Numbered from the stretch's first letter, positions 41,692 through 48,070 are shown. The stretch is 48,070 bases of DNA from an uncultured Dorea sp. (GCA_910579925.1 CAJTVY010000028.1:1-48070); one strand, 5' to 3'. Notes: generated from the letters alone by a model not told the origin. Program-made: numbers and translations.

Positions 41692-42714
41692 TTAGTCCTC
41701 TTGTCTGCAGATACAAAGGAAAAGCCGTTCCTGGTTGTCAGATCTGTCGGATTTCCCGGTTGTAAAAGCCTTATAATCTTCTGAAAAAACTTTTATCTCT
41801 CCTTTTCGGCCTAATACTCGGAGAATATCTTCGTCCGCAATCTTGGCATTGGATCTGTCGTTTCCTTTTGTGGCCATGTTGTTATAGGAGAGCAGGATAT
41901 ATCTGCAATGCAGATTTTCTATTAAATGTTCAAATGCTTCCGCCGCATCTTTTGTACAGTATCTGCTTTTGAGGGAGGTCCTGTCCATTTTTCTTGCAAC
42001 GCCGGATACCTCTGGCTTTTCCCAACGGGCGACATTCTCTAAAAGATGGTAGGCGTCACAATACTGACGGGAGTTGTACGGGGGGTCGATGTATACAAGA
42101 TCCGCATGGAGGTTTCCCGCTAATTCATTGGAATCCATATTGAAGCATTCGTTGTCTGGATGATTGTCGTTACCCGCAAGAGGGAGAAGTAACTTTAAGT
42201 GTTCATCAAATCTGACGCCTTTGCGGTAGGCATCGTAATGTCCGCAGGTTTTTGCGATCTTATCCATGGCGTATAACAAGGATGTAATGAGCAGGGCGCG
42301 ATCTCTGAAATTAATTTCATTAAAATGATATCGCTGCTCGATATTTTCACGGATATATCCGATCTTTGCGCAGTCTTCTCTGCAAAAGTATGTATCGGAG
42401 AAATTCTGCGTCATATAATTATCTTCATTTATCTGGACTGTATTGTAGAGGTCGATCAGATCTTCCACAAGATCCGGATGATAGCGTTCAGAGGAGAACC
42501 AGGCATAATTGCAGATATAATTGCTATACAGGATATCGTTTGTAATTACCTGTTTATCTGGAAACGCAGAGGCAACGGCTCCTGTGCCTGCAAAAATGTC
42601 TACAACAGTATGGATCTGATCGCATTCATTATTTACAACACTCTGTATAAAAGGAAGTAAGCGATATTTATTACCTAAATACCGTCTGTTGTTTATGTTT
42701 GTTGTACCGGCCAT
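41692..42714 (-). CDS. DNA adenine methyltransferase (D12 class), second-strand enzyme, 340 aa
   Basis: First gene of the restriction-modification operon. NRRYLGNKYRLLPFIQSVV is the D12 N-terminus, VVDIFAGTGAVASAF motif I, and LVYIDPPYNSRQYCDAYHLL the catalytic DPPY region. It differs clearly from the other methyltransferase (DPPYN versus DPPYL), as expected if each modifies a different strand of an asymmetric site. ATG 42714 has AGAGGTAAAG upstream and a strong promoter 70 bases further back. Confidence 0.92.
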   Translation of the reverse strand: MAGTTNINNRRYLGNKYRLLPFIQSVVNNECDQIHTVVDIFAGTGAVASAFPDKQVITNDILYSNYICNYAWFSSERYHPDLVEDLIDLYNTVQINEDNYMTQNFSDTYFCREDCAKIGYIRENIEQRYHFNEINFRDRALLITSLLYAMDKIAKTCGHYDAYRKGVRFDEHLKLLLPLAGNDNHPDNECFNMDSNELAGNLHADLVYIDPPYNSRQYCDAYHLLENVARWEKPEVSGVARKMDRTSLKSRYCTKDAAEAFEHLIENLHCRYILLSYNNMATKGNDRSNAKIADEDILRVLGRKGEIKVFSEDYKAFTTGKSDRSDNQERLFLCICRQED

Positions 42715-42783
42715 TTACTTTACCTCTTTCATCATTTATAGAAACAGAACCTGCTGATACGGTTTCACCAATGGCATTACAGA

Positions 42784-42812
42784 ATTATAACATTATACAA
42801 ATCTTTTTACAA
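42784..42812 (-). promoter_or_regulatory. Strong promoter of the restriction-modification operon
   Basis: On the minus strand: TTGTAA (42812-42807), a 17-base spacer and a perfect TATAAT (42789-42784). It drives the methyltransferase-methyltransferase-endonuclease genes. Confidence 0.75.
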
Positions 42813-42892
42813 TGAAAAAACATCCAGGGTTTTTGATGCTTTTGTTAATATCTCTTAACAATTCCTTAATATTTCGGCATTTCCAAAGACTC

Positions 42893-42933
42893 TTGAAAAC
42901 AGAGGGAAAAGTGCTTAAAACCCTCTGTTTCAA
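42893..42933. repeat. Inverted repeat between integrase and restriction genes
   Basis: TTGAAAACAGAGGG (42893-42906) and CCCTCTGTTTCAA (42921-42933) form a 13-bp stem with one bulge and a 14-base loop. There is no good U-tract on either strand. It may terminate integrase transcription, or be part of the attachment region. Confidence 0.5.
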
Positions 42934-42993
42934 GGCTTTCAAGGGATTCGGATAAATGCAAAATCTTATGTAAAAATATGAGTAAATACGAAC

Positions 42994-43015
42994 CGTTAGC
43001 GACACGTTAGCGACA
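42994..43015. repeat. Tandem 11-bp direct repeat spanning the integrase stop codon
   Basis: CGTTAGCGACA occurs twice with no spacing (42994-43004 and 43005-43015). The second copy contains the integrase stop codon. Short direct repeats beside an integrase gene are typical of arm-type or accessory-protein sites. Confidence 0.55.
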
Positions 43016-44143
43016 TTTTATCTGTTCAATCTGTTTCCTTAATGCGTCCAATTCCCGGTGCCGGTAAACCTTGTTGGTGACGTCGGAAAAGGCGTGGCCG
43101 AGCATGGTCTTTTTATCGTTTTCATTCACGCCGTACTTATCGCACAGCATCGAAAATGTGTGGCGGCAGTCATGAGGAGTGTGCTTCTTAATCCCGAGGG
43201 ATTTCAAAGTTGCATACATGTCGTTGCGGAAATTGCTTGCGCTATTAGGCAGATAAGTGCCATGTCTGTCCAATCTTCGGCGGACGAGGGGCAGGATGGC
43301 GCTGTGGATCGGGACGATCCGGTCCTTCCCGGCAGCAGTCTTTACCCCGCCACGGAAGTATTCTTCTTCCAGATCCGTCTTCATGTCCAGGTATGCGGAG
43401 ATCCGGAAGCCGGAATAGCACATGATCAGGAGCATTTCCACGGTCTCATTGTCCTGGTGATTCCATAAGATCTTCAAGTCGGAGCCGGAGAACGGTTCAC
43501 CATGTTCATCGTCATCAGTCTTGTTTATCTTTACGAATTTGGAGTAATCCTTATCTACCAGATCATTAGCCTCCGCATAAGCGTACATCTGATGGAAGAG
43601 GACAATAATCAGTTCAAGAGATGAATGTTTCTTGGGGCAGTTGTCCACGACTTCCTGCAGGTCGTTGGCGGTGAGGGAGCGGAAGGATCTGCCGTGAATT
43701 GACTCGCAGTTCTTGTATGCGGCGCGCATGCTGTACTCCATCGTGGTCTTTTTCTCCATGTGGTCGTGCAGTTTGTGGAACTTCCACAGGTAATATTCCT
43801 GATAAATCTCTTCAAACGTTTTCTGATCGGCAACCTCACGCTGACTCTGATTGAATTTTGACAGAATACCGGTGATCTGGTGTTTCAATTCCTCGGAGTC
43901 AGAGGACAGTTCCTTTTCTCGTCCTTCATAGTATTCCCCGTTCCGGTACCAGGTAAGGACGGTGAACCCCTTGTACCAGTCATCCACGTAGCAGATGGCC
44001 TTCTGGGACACGGGAACGCCGTTTAAATCGAATTCCTTCGTAGGAGGGTAGACTCCAAAGGGGTTGGTGCGGTTCTTGCCTGAGAGGCGTTTAATGCTGC
44101 CGTAGCCGTTGGGGAGCTTGGGGTATTTCTTGCGTTTTGCCAT
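43007..44143 (-). CDS. int: Tyrosine recombinase (phage integrase), 378 aa
   Basis: Site-specific recombinase that inserts and excises the element. The start is ATG 44143 (GAGGATGATATT upstream) rather than the ATG ten codons earlier. The catalytic set is visible: Arg in CYSGFRISAYL, Lys in AAGKDR, His-x-x-Arg in HTPHDCRHTF, His in LGHAFSD and the nucleophilic Tyr in NKVYRHRELD. The N-terminal ~170 residues are the arm- and core-binding domains, starting with a Lys/Arg-rich AP2-like segment (KLPNGYGSIKRLSGKNRTNP). It lies at the outer edge of the element next to 11-bp repeats. Confidence 0.93.
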   Translation of the reverse strand: MAKRKKYPKLPNGYGSIKRLSGKNRTNPFGVYPPTKEFDLNGVPVSQKAICYVDDWYKGFTVLTWYRNGEYYEGREKELSSDSEELKHQITGILSKFNQSQREVADQKTFEEIYQEYYLWKFHKLHDHMEKKTTMEYSMRAAYKNCESIHGRSFRSLTANDLQEVVDNCPKKHSSLELIIVLFHQMYAYAEANDLVDKDYSKFVKINKTDDDEHGEPFSGSDLKILWNHQDNETVEMLLIMCYSGFRISAYLDMKTDLEEEYFRGGVKTAAGKDRIVPIHSAILPLVRRRLDRHGTYLPNSASNFRNDMYATLKSLGIKKHTPHDCRHTFSMLCDKYGVNENDKKTMLGHAFSDVTNKVYRHRELDALRKQIEQIKCR

Positions 44144-44233
44144 AATATCATCCTCTTTAAGAATTATGCACAATCATCAGCTGAGGTTATGCAAATTGTT
44201 TTTGGGTATTTTGTATAACTGGGCATAAAAATA

Positions 44234-44366
44234 ACAGCCAGGGAACTTTTGTTCTCTTGCGGGCTGTCCCTAAAGATGATATAATCTTTTTGCGAAGTAG
44301 ATATCACCTTTAGGATATCAATTTTTATCTAAGGCCGTCCGGTGCTGATAACACCGGGCGGTTTTT
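44234..44366 (+). ncRNA. Candidate structured RNA: three hairpins ending in a terminator
   Basis: Plus strand, between the minus-strand integrase and Uma2-like genes. Stem 1: ACAGCC/GGCTGT (44234-44267) with an inner GGGAAC/GTTCTC. Stem 2: CCTAAAGATGATAT (44269-44282) with ATATCACCTTTAGG (44301-44314), 13 of 14 pairs. Stem 3: CCGTCCGGTG/CACCGGGCGG (44335-44361) followed by TTTTT. No ORF lies on the plus strand here and no clear promoter is seen upstream. The alternative is a pair of ordinary terminators for the flanking minus-strand genes. Confidence 0.4.
44335..44366 (+). terminator. GC-rich terminator hairpin
   Basis: CCGTCCGGTG, loop CTGATAA, CACCGGGCGG then TTTTT on the plus strand. On the minus strand the same stem directly follows the Uma2-like stop codon but is not followed by a U-tract. 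Confidence 0.7.
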
Positions 44367-44367
44367 G

Positions 44368-44910
44368 TCATATTAAGTCAGCGATTTTGATAGTCAGACC
44401 ATCAAAAATGTAAACAGGTATTTCTTCATCGAAAGAAAATAGGTTCGAATCTTCTTCACCTTCAAAGACATAAGTCTGTACTGCTTTCTTCATTGGATTC
44501 ACGATCCAATATTCCCGAACACCAGCGGTACGGTATTTGAACAGTTTAACGGAATAATCCATCCGGGTGCTGCTAGGTGAAACAATTTCGATAATCCAAT
44601 CTGGAGCACCTTTGCACCCTTTTTGTGTAAGTTTACTTTTGTCACATATGATGGAAATATCTGGCTCTACCCATATTTTATCATCAGCGTTCAGATTGAC
44701 AGCGAAGGGGGCTGGGACAACTTCACATTCTCCATTTTGGGTGGAGATATGATTGCCGATAATGCGTCCTAATTGTTGGATAAGCTTTTGATGGATAAAA
44801 CTTGGCGGCGTCATAGAGTACAGCTTCCCATCAATTAGTTCAGCCCGCTGTCCTTCCGGGAGGTTCCAGTAGTCTTCTGATGTGTAAATGCGCTCCTGTG
44901 GCACTTGCAT
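44368..44910 (-). CDS. Uma2-family (DUF820, PD-(D/E)xK fold) putative endonuclease, 180 aa
   Basis: The start is ATG 44910, preceded by AAAGGA. The longer frame overlaps the upstream gene. Family features: YTSEDYWNLPEGQRAELIDGK near the N-terminus, then WVEPDISIICD, APDWIIEIVSPSSTR, KLFKYRTAGVREYWIV and a final beta region. The Asp/Glu/Lys set corresponds to a PD-(D/E)xK nuclease fold. Biological function in bacteria is not established. It is the last of a minus-strand string of accessory genes. A truncated copy of the same gene survives at 721-850. Confidence 0.85.
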   Translation of the reverse strand: MQVPQERIYTSEDYWNLPEGQRAELIDGKLYSMTPPSFIHQKLIQQLGRIIGNHISTQNGECEVVPAPFAVNLNADDKIWVEPDISIICDKSKLTQKGCKGAPDWIIEIVSPSSTRMDYSVKLFKYRTAGVREYWIVNPMKKAVQTYVFEGEEDSNLFSFDEEIPVYIFDGLTIKIADLI

Positions 44911-44927
44911 TTTGTCACGTCCTTTCA

Positions 44928-45806
44928 TTAATAGCATTTTTTACAAGGTTCATAGCCTACTGCCTGGGCTTCAGATAAGGTTACCTGTGTAGGGCTTTTC
45001 ATGTTGCTGCAACTGGAACTTCTATGATACTTTGAACCTGTTCGTGGAATCCATACCATACTTCCTTGGGCTTGTTGCGGGGCTGCCTCGGCTTGAGCCT
45101 GGGCGGTTGCTTGAGCTTCGGCTTGAGCTTCGGCCTGTGCTTGTGCTGCTGCCTCTTCAGCCTGCTTTTCTTCCAAAGTTTGAGGAATTCTGGAAGCGAC
45201 AGTGTTTAACTCTTCATCCGTTAATGAGTCAAAAGGCTGCATCCGTGTCTGGTACTCGGCATAGACAGAAAGCGTATCATTTAAAGTTGTTTTTGTAGAT
45301 TCCAAGTCAGATGTAGATTGACTGTATTCGGATTGAAGGGAGTTATATTTTGCTTCTAAGGTTTCATGGTCGCTTTGTAAAGAATCGTAGTCACTTTTCA
45401 AAGACTCATAATCGTCTTTGGACACTTTACCGAATAGAGAAGCGGCAAGTGACAGTATTAAAATAATGCCTATTATCTCCAAAATGAGCCGAGGTTTGTT
45501 ATGAAATTTGTGTAAAATACTTGGCAATTTGGAAGAATCTGTTTCCGTTTTTACCTCTTGCGGTACATCTTCCGTTTTCTCATTTAACTGTTTTACTCGA
45601 GGCTTTGAATTGAGGGTTTCTCCTATATTGGCATTTTGTTCTTCTAAAGTATGTTCTTTTTTTAAGTAATGCCCACAAAGATTCCATATAACAGTACTCG
45701 CTATAATAATAAAGAATGCGATAAATGGATTGAGCAATAAAAAAAGTAATCCGATAGGGAAGGCTATGAATGCGATAAGACGACCAATTATAAACAGGTC
45801 TTTCAT
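44928..45806 (-). CDS. Membrane-anchored coiled-coil protein with C-terminal Cys motif, 292 aa
   Basis: Two hydrophobic segments lie at ~8-45 and a third at ~110-127. A heptad coiled coil follows with internal repeats (DYESLKSDYDSLQSDHETLE), then an Ala/Gln/Glu-rich tract (~205-245). The C-terminus has the motif KYHRSSSCSNMK...EAQAVGYEPCKKCY, a small Cys/His zinc-ribbon-like tail seen on many Firmicute surface or nuclease proteins. The tract is encoded by a short DNA repeat (GCTTGAGCTTCGGC). The function is unknown. GAGAGG precedes the ATG. Confidence 0.75.
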   Translation of the reverse strand: MKDLFIIGRLIAFIAFPIGLLFLLLNPFIAFFIIIASTVIWNLCGHYLKKEHTLEEQNANIGETLNSKPRVKQLNEKTEDVPQEVKTETDSSKLPSILHKFHNKPRLILEIIGIILILSLAASLFGKVSKDDYESLKSDYDSLQSDHETLEAKYNSLQSEYSQSTSDLESTKTTLNDTLSVYAEYQTRMQPFDSLTDEELNTVASRIPQTLEEKQAEEAAAQAQAEAQAEAQATAQAQAEAAPQQAQGSMVWIPRTGSKYHRSSSCSNMKSPTQVTLSEAQAVGYEPCKKCY

Positions 45807-45855
45807 TTATATATTCCTCTCTTTCTCTTTTGTTTGATCTTACATTGAGATTTAT

Positions 45856-45876
45856 ATAAACGCAGGAGCGGTTATA
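45856..45876. repeat. Short repeated element, copy 1
   Basis: ATAAACGCAGGAGCGGTTATA, 20 of 21 bases identical to the copy at 46363-46383. It lies just downstream (in the direction of transcription) of the antitoxin stop codon. Confidence 0.6.
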
Positions 45877-45886
45877 TTTTAAGGGC

Positions 45887-46078
45887 TTAATCCCAATCAA
45901 TAGCCTCATGTGGTATAGTCCCGTTTTCGGCTCTATCTTTTCTGCCTTCTAAAAGTGCCTCTATTTCATCCGGTTCTGGTTTCTCTTCTGGGATGAATTT
46001 TACAATGACTCTATAAAGAATATCTATATCATTTTCTGGAACTAATTCAATTAAATTTTTTAACGTTTCCTTGCTCAT
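45887..46078 (-). CDS. Putative antitoxin, 63 aa
   Basis: The start is ATG 46078, with TAGGAGG seven bases upstream. A longer frame overlaps the toxin gene. The acidic protein (LVPENDIDILYRVIVKF, EKPEPDEIEALLEGRKD) resembles small antitoxins paired with RelE/ParE toxins. No DNA-binding domain is obvious. It follows the toxin gene by 10 bases, giving the order toxin first, antitoxin second, as in higBA loci. Confidence 0.65.
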   Translation of the reverse strand: MSKETLKNLIELVPENDIDILYRVIVKFIPEEKPEPDEIEALLEGRKDRAENGTIPHEAIDWD

Positions 46079-46088
46079 GCTATGCCTC

Positions 46089-46328
46089 CTACAATCTTTT
46101 ATATGCTTGCCCTCTTGGAATAATATTATCAATATAAATTTTGTCATCTTCCATTGAAAACAGTACCCTTAAGTCCCCGACACGGAGTCGATAGCCTTCG
46201 TCTACACCTTGTAATTTTTTAATATCTCCAAAGGGTATCTTTTCGATTGCCTCTTTCAAGCGTTTCTTTGTTGTTTTATCAGAAGAGTTTATATATTTTA
46301 CAGCTTTTTTGCTATATTCTATGCACAT
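46089..46328 (-). CDS. RelE/ParE-superfamily toxin, 79 aa
   Basis: The start is ATG 46328, with AAAGAGGTGA eleven bases upstream; the in-frame GTG 46343 overlaps that site. It has a RelE-like layout: a helical hairpin (SKKAVKYINSSDKTTKKRLKEAIEK), LQGVDEGYRLRVGDLRVLFSM and a last strand IYIDNIIPRGQAYKRL. The Arg residues of the GYRLRVGDLRVLF segment and the C-terminal Tyr/Arg are in the positions used by mRNA-cleaving RelE proteins. It probably forms a type II pair with the following gene and would stabilise the element. Confidence 0.85.
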   Translation of the reverse strand: MCIEYSKKAVKYINSSDKTTKKRLKEAIEKIPFGDIKKLQGVDEGYRLRVGDLRVLFSMEDDKIYIDNIIPRGQAYKRL

Positions 46329-46362
46329 TATTTTATTTGTCACCTCTTTGTCAGTAAAAGAA

Positions 46363-46383
46363 ATAAACGCCGGAGCGGTTATA
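46363..46383. repeat. Short repeated element, copy 2
   Basis: ATAAACGCCGGAGCGGTTATA, overlapping the last two codons and stop of the repressor gene. It differs from copy 1 at one base. The sequence is partly self-complementary (AACGCC/GCGGTT). Confidence 0.6.
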
Positions 46384-47149
46384 CCTTGCCGAGCACTTCC
46401 CCAACGACACGTATTGGTACGTTATCGGGATAAATATCGGGGTAAGTTTCTTTGTCTTCATTATGTGAGATAAGCCTGTCTTCTCCAAGTTCCTTGATAT
46501 AGCAGTGGCTTCCCCTGATGAATACCCCTATATGCCCGATTGAGACATCCGAGGTTTTCCTTACAAGGACATTGTCCCCATCGTTATAGGTGGGCTCCAT
46601 ACTCTGACCATTGACTCCCAGTACGAAGTCCGCCTTTCTTGAGAGCGGCGTGTCCTCCACCTCAATCTGGTCGGTCGGGATGTCTTCAAAGAGGTATTCA
46701 CCGCTTCCGGCTGAAGCCATGCGCTGGTAATATGGCTTGGTGCGCATTGGAGTGACGTTGGAGGCTGGTTTGGCTTCCAGTTCTTGGATACGGTCTTTTT
46801 GTTTCTCTAACTGTTCAGCTATGGCATATTCATTGTCTAATACCGTATCAATAGTTTTTATACCATTGGGAGAATGTTCAGCTATATAACGATATTTTCT
46901 AATTATCTTTTCAAATTCTTCTGGAGTTGCTTCATTCTTATAGAGTTCTTTTGTCTCATCTTGTAGGAGATAATTAGCGTCGCAATGTAAAATTTCAAAT
47001 AAATCGTATAAAATCGTGGCTCGTGGTGAATTAACATCAGTTTCCCAGCTTCCGATTGCACTTTGACTTACACCGAGCATTGACGCTAATTGGGGTTGAG
47101 TAATTCCTAATTCTTTGCGCTTATCTTTTAATCTAGTTCCAAAACTCAT
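46379..47149 (-). CDS. Phage repressor with XRE HTH and S24/LexA-type autocleavage domain, 256 aa
   Basis: Keeps the element dormant. Residues ~5-60 form the HTH (GITQPQLASMLGVSQSAIGSWE). A linker with a short coiled coil follows. The S24 peptidase domain covers ~165-256, with Ser in GVNGQSMEPTYNDGD and Lys in GSHCYIKEL. An Ala-Gly pair in RMASAGSGEY lies before it, a plausible self-cleavage site, so DNA damage (RecA) could induce the element. The ATG has AAGGAGG upstream. It is divergent from the Cro-like gene, and the operator region lies between them. Confidence 0.92.
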   Translation of the reverse strand: MSFGTRLKDKRKELGITQPQLASMLGVSQSAIGSWETDVNSPRATILYDLFEILHCDANYLLQDETKELYKNEATPEEFEKIIRKYRYIAEHSPNGIKTIDTVLDNEYAIAEQLEKQKDRIQELEAKPASNVTPMRTKPYYQRMASAGSGEYLFEDIPTDQIEVEDTPLSRKADFVLGVNGQSMEPTYNDGDNVLVRKTSDVSIGHIGVFIRGSHCYIKELGEDRLISHNEDKETYPDIYPDNVPIRVVGEVLGKV

Positions 47150-47171
47150 GGTTTTACCTCCTTATATTGAG

Positions 47172-47200
47172 ATGTTACTATAAAAAGATGGTAAAGTCAA
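47172..47200 (-). promoter_or_regulatory. Promoter of the repressor gene
   Basis: On the minus strand: TTGACT (47200-47195), a 17-base spacer and TAACAT (47177-47172), 23 bases before the repressor ATG. Confidence 0.6.
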
Positions 47201-47247
47201 GAAAAAACCAGAAAAACCGATAAAATGGTATCGACAAAACATTTAAA

Positions 47248-47272
47248 CTGGTATAATATCATGATATACCAG
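47248..47272 (+). promoter_or_regulatory. Operator palindrome overlapping the Cro-like promoter
   Basis: CTGGTATA (47248-47255) and TATACCAG (47265-47272) form a dyad with a nine-base centre. It contains an extended -10 element TGGTATAAT (47249-47257). Related half-sites (ACCAGAAAAAC, ATGGTATCG) occur at ~47207-47232, so there are probably two or three repressor sites between the divergent genes. Confidence 0.7.
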
Positions 47273-47298
47273 AAAAACAGGTAGTAAGGAGGGATAAG

Positions 47299-47532
47299 AT
47301 GACAACTGCTGAAGCTAATAAACCATTAGCAGTAGGGTTAAGAGTAATCATTGCAGAAAAGGGATTGAAAAATCTTTATGTTGCAAAAAAGGCAGGATTT
47401 ACAGCACAGGAATTAAGTGACATGCTTAATGGACGTCGATTGATTAAGGCTTGCGATATCCCGAAATTTGCAAAGGCACTTAATGTTAAGCTGGATGATA
47501 TTTATGCAGTTGGAATGAGGGGAGGTGATTAA
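47299..47532 (+). CDS. Cro-like small HTH protein, 77 aa
   Basis: A single XRE/Cro helix-turn-helix: LRVIIAEKGLKNLYVAKKAG, then FTAQELSDMLNGRRLIKACDI. It is the first rightward gene next to the repressor, the classical position of Cro. It probably binds the shared operators and favours the lytic or transfer state. ATG 47299 lies five bases after AAGGAGGG. Confidence 0.85.
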   Translation: MTTAEANKPLAVGLRVIIAEKGLKNLYVAKKAGFTAQELSDMLNGRRLIKACDIPKFAKALNVKLDDIYAVGMRGGD

Positions 47533-47536
47533 AGAA

Positions 47537-47695
47537 ATGGCGAAAAAGAGTAAAAAGAATAAAAAATCCATGTATGAAAATATGGTTGAGTCTTTAGCGG
47601 TGTTTGTAGTACGGACTGCTGAGAAGGACAATCCAACGCCTGAAGAATTACATGTAATGGGCAGAGTCGCTAAGATGCTTTTTAGAACAATTTAA
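47537..47695 (+). CDS. Small Lys-rich phage protein, 52 aa
   Basis: ATG 47537 lies eight bases after GGAGGTGA, which overlaps the end of the Cro-like gene. The first 11 residues are almost all Lys, Ser and Asn (MAKKSKKNKKS). The rest is an amphipathic helix pair (MVESLAVFVVRTAEK, PEELHVMGRVAKMLF). Unrecognised, but the strong site, tight coupling and following terminator support a real gene. Confidence 0.65.
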   Translation: MAKKSKKNKKSMYENMVESLAVFVVRTAEKDNPTPEELHVMGRVAKMLFRTI

Positions 47696-47696
47696 A

Positions 47697-47718
47697 AGAC
47701 CTGAGTGTTTTCAGGTCT
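47697..47718. terminator. Hairpin between convergent small genes
   Basis: AGACCTGA, six-base loop, TCAGGTCT directly after the 52-residue ORF. There is no long U-tract. It probably serves both converging transcripts. Confidence 0.5.
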
Positions 47719-47722
47719 AAAG

Positions 47723-47857
47723 TTAATGGTCTGTGCTTTTGTGCTTTGCAAGCGTGGAACCCGCTTTTGATTTCGCAGAAGCAGACTTACTGGTAGAAAG
47801 TGTACGTCCAGCTTTGCTAACTTTAGCAGAAGGCTTGCATGTTTTTCCTCTTGCCAT
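47723..47857 (-). CDS. Tiny basic Ser/Lys/Ala-rich protein, 44 aa
   Basis: Minus-strand ORF from ATG 47857 behind AGGTGGTGA to TAA at 47723. The sequence is low-complexity and strongly basic with internal repeats: KPSAKVSKAGRTLSTSKSAS then AKSKAGSTLAKHKS. The pattern K-V/S-K-A-G-x-T-L occurs twice. It looks like the end of a histone tail and may bind nucleic acid. I have seen similar short KVSKAGKTL-type ORFs described only as hypothetical. It is encoded opposite to its neighbours, a common position for late-acquired single genes. Confidence 0.65.
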   Translation of the reverse strand: MARGKTCKPSAKVSKAGRTLSTSKSASAKSKAGSTLAKHKSTDH

Positions 47858-48070
47858 AAAGTCACCACCTTTCTATTTAGAATTCAAACAATTGTTCTAA
47901 TAGAATAGTAATACTAAAATATTGATATGTCAATATAAATATACTATATAAAGTATAAAAACAGATGTTTGCAACTATATGTTGAAAAAATCAAAAAATT
48001 TATTTATGAAATCGAAATTAGGTAATTGCGAAACTCGCTAAACTCGTTCGCAATCTTGAACCGAAACAAG
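47858..48070. other. A+T-rich non-coding end of the window
   Basis: No gene is seen. Near the edge ATTGCGAA (48025-48032) and TTCGCAAT (48047-48054) form an 8-bp inverted repeat whose loop holds two ACTCG copies. This stretch probably contains the promoter for the small basic gene and for phage genes beyond the window. Confidence 0.4.

Larger units (their letters stand above)
42715..48070. mobile_element. Integrase and lysogeny end of a prophage or related integrated element
   Basis: Integrase, accessory genes (Uma2-like, coiled-coil membrane protein, toxin-antitoxin pair), a self-cleaving type repressor, a divergent Cro-like gene and small phage-type genes occur in the usual order and strand pattern. 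The element continues beyond the right edge. The outer boundary (att site) is not identified; it should lie between 42715 and 43006 or beyond the restriction genes. Confidence 0.7.

Noticed and set aside
45060..45155. CRISPR-like or minisatellite repeat
   Set aside because: The GCTTGAGCTTCGGC repeats encode an in-frame Ala/Gln/Glu tract of the membrane protein and have no spacer structure.
47697..47880. tRNA or other RNA gene near the right edge
   Set aside because: The stem at 47697-47718 is a short hairpin only; the rest is explained by the 44-residue minus-strand ORF, and no cloverleaf or CCA end is seen.

Overview
The window looks like the chromosome of a Lachnospiraceae-type clostridium (Firmicutes). 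The evidence is the gene order DUF512 radical SAM - der - plsY - gpsA, the DUF975 and CmpB-like membrane proteins, a LoaP-headed glycan operon, and strong AGGAGG ribosome binding sites throughout. I cannot name the species. I see no tRNA, rRNA or CRISPR array.

Layout. (1) 1-3.9 kb is a decayed accessory strip: the 5' part of an HTH-ABC ATPase fusion, a fragment of a Uma2-family gene, an unknown membrane protein with its own promoter, a frameshifted phage terminase small subunit and a PBECR-type phage nuclease. (2) 3.9-16.1 kb is mostly housekeeping: a cell-wall-binding polysaccharide deacetylase, a long Prs variant, the DUF512-der-plsY-gpsA operon, a MATE transporter, a DUF975-CmpB fusion protein and a membrane metallophosphoesterase. 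(3) 16.2-38.6 kb is one 22-kb surface-glycan operon, all on the plus strand, headed by the NusG paralogue LoaP with a hairpin just upstream. (4) 38.7-42.8 kb is a three-gene AlwI-like type IIS restriction-modification operon on the minus strand. (5) 42.8-48.07 kb is the integrase and lysogeny end of a prophage or related element, running off the right edge.

How the glycan genes fit together. A monotopic phosphoglycosyl transferase starts the repeat unit on undecaprenyl phosphate. A WbuB-like GT4 (carrying a long unknown C-terminal domain), a GT2 and a TagF-like polyol-phosphate transferase extend it, Wzx flips it and Wzy polymerises it. capE-capF-capG at the 3' end encode the complete UDP-N-acetyl-L-fucosamine pathway, which matches the WbuB-like transferase. 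Two DegT-type aminotransferases, an ATP-grasp ligase, a Gfo/Idh/MocA oxidoreductase, a DAHP synthase and a FemAB/GNAT-like transferase form an upstream block whose product I cannot assign.

The most unusual part is 30.4-35.1 kb: a TagF-like transferase, the C-terminal stub of an IspD/TarI cytidylyltransferase, an RpiB-like isomerase, a DXS (1-deoxyxylulose-5-phosphate synthase) paralogue and an SDR reductase/epimerase. Together they suggest a CDP-activated deoxy-sugar or polyol-phosphate module that has lost its nucleotidyltransferase here. The operon also contains a FemAB-like gene reduced to its two ends. Genes between about 24.7 and 31.6 kb are visibly richer in A+T than those on either side, so the operon appears to be a mosaic.
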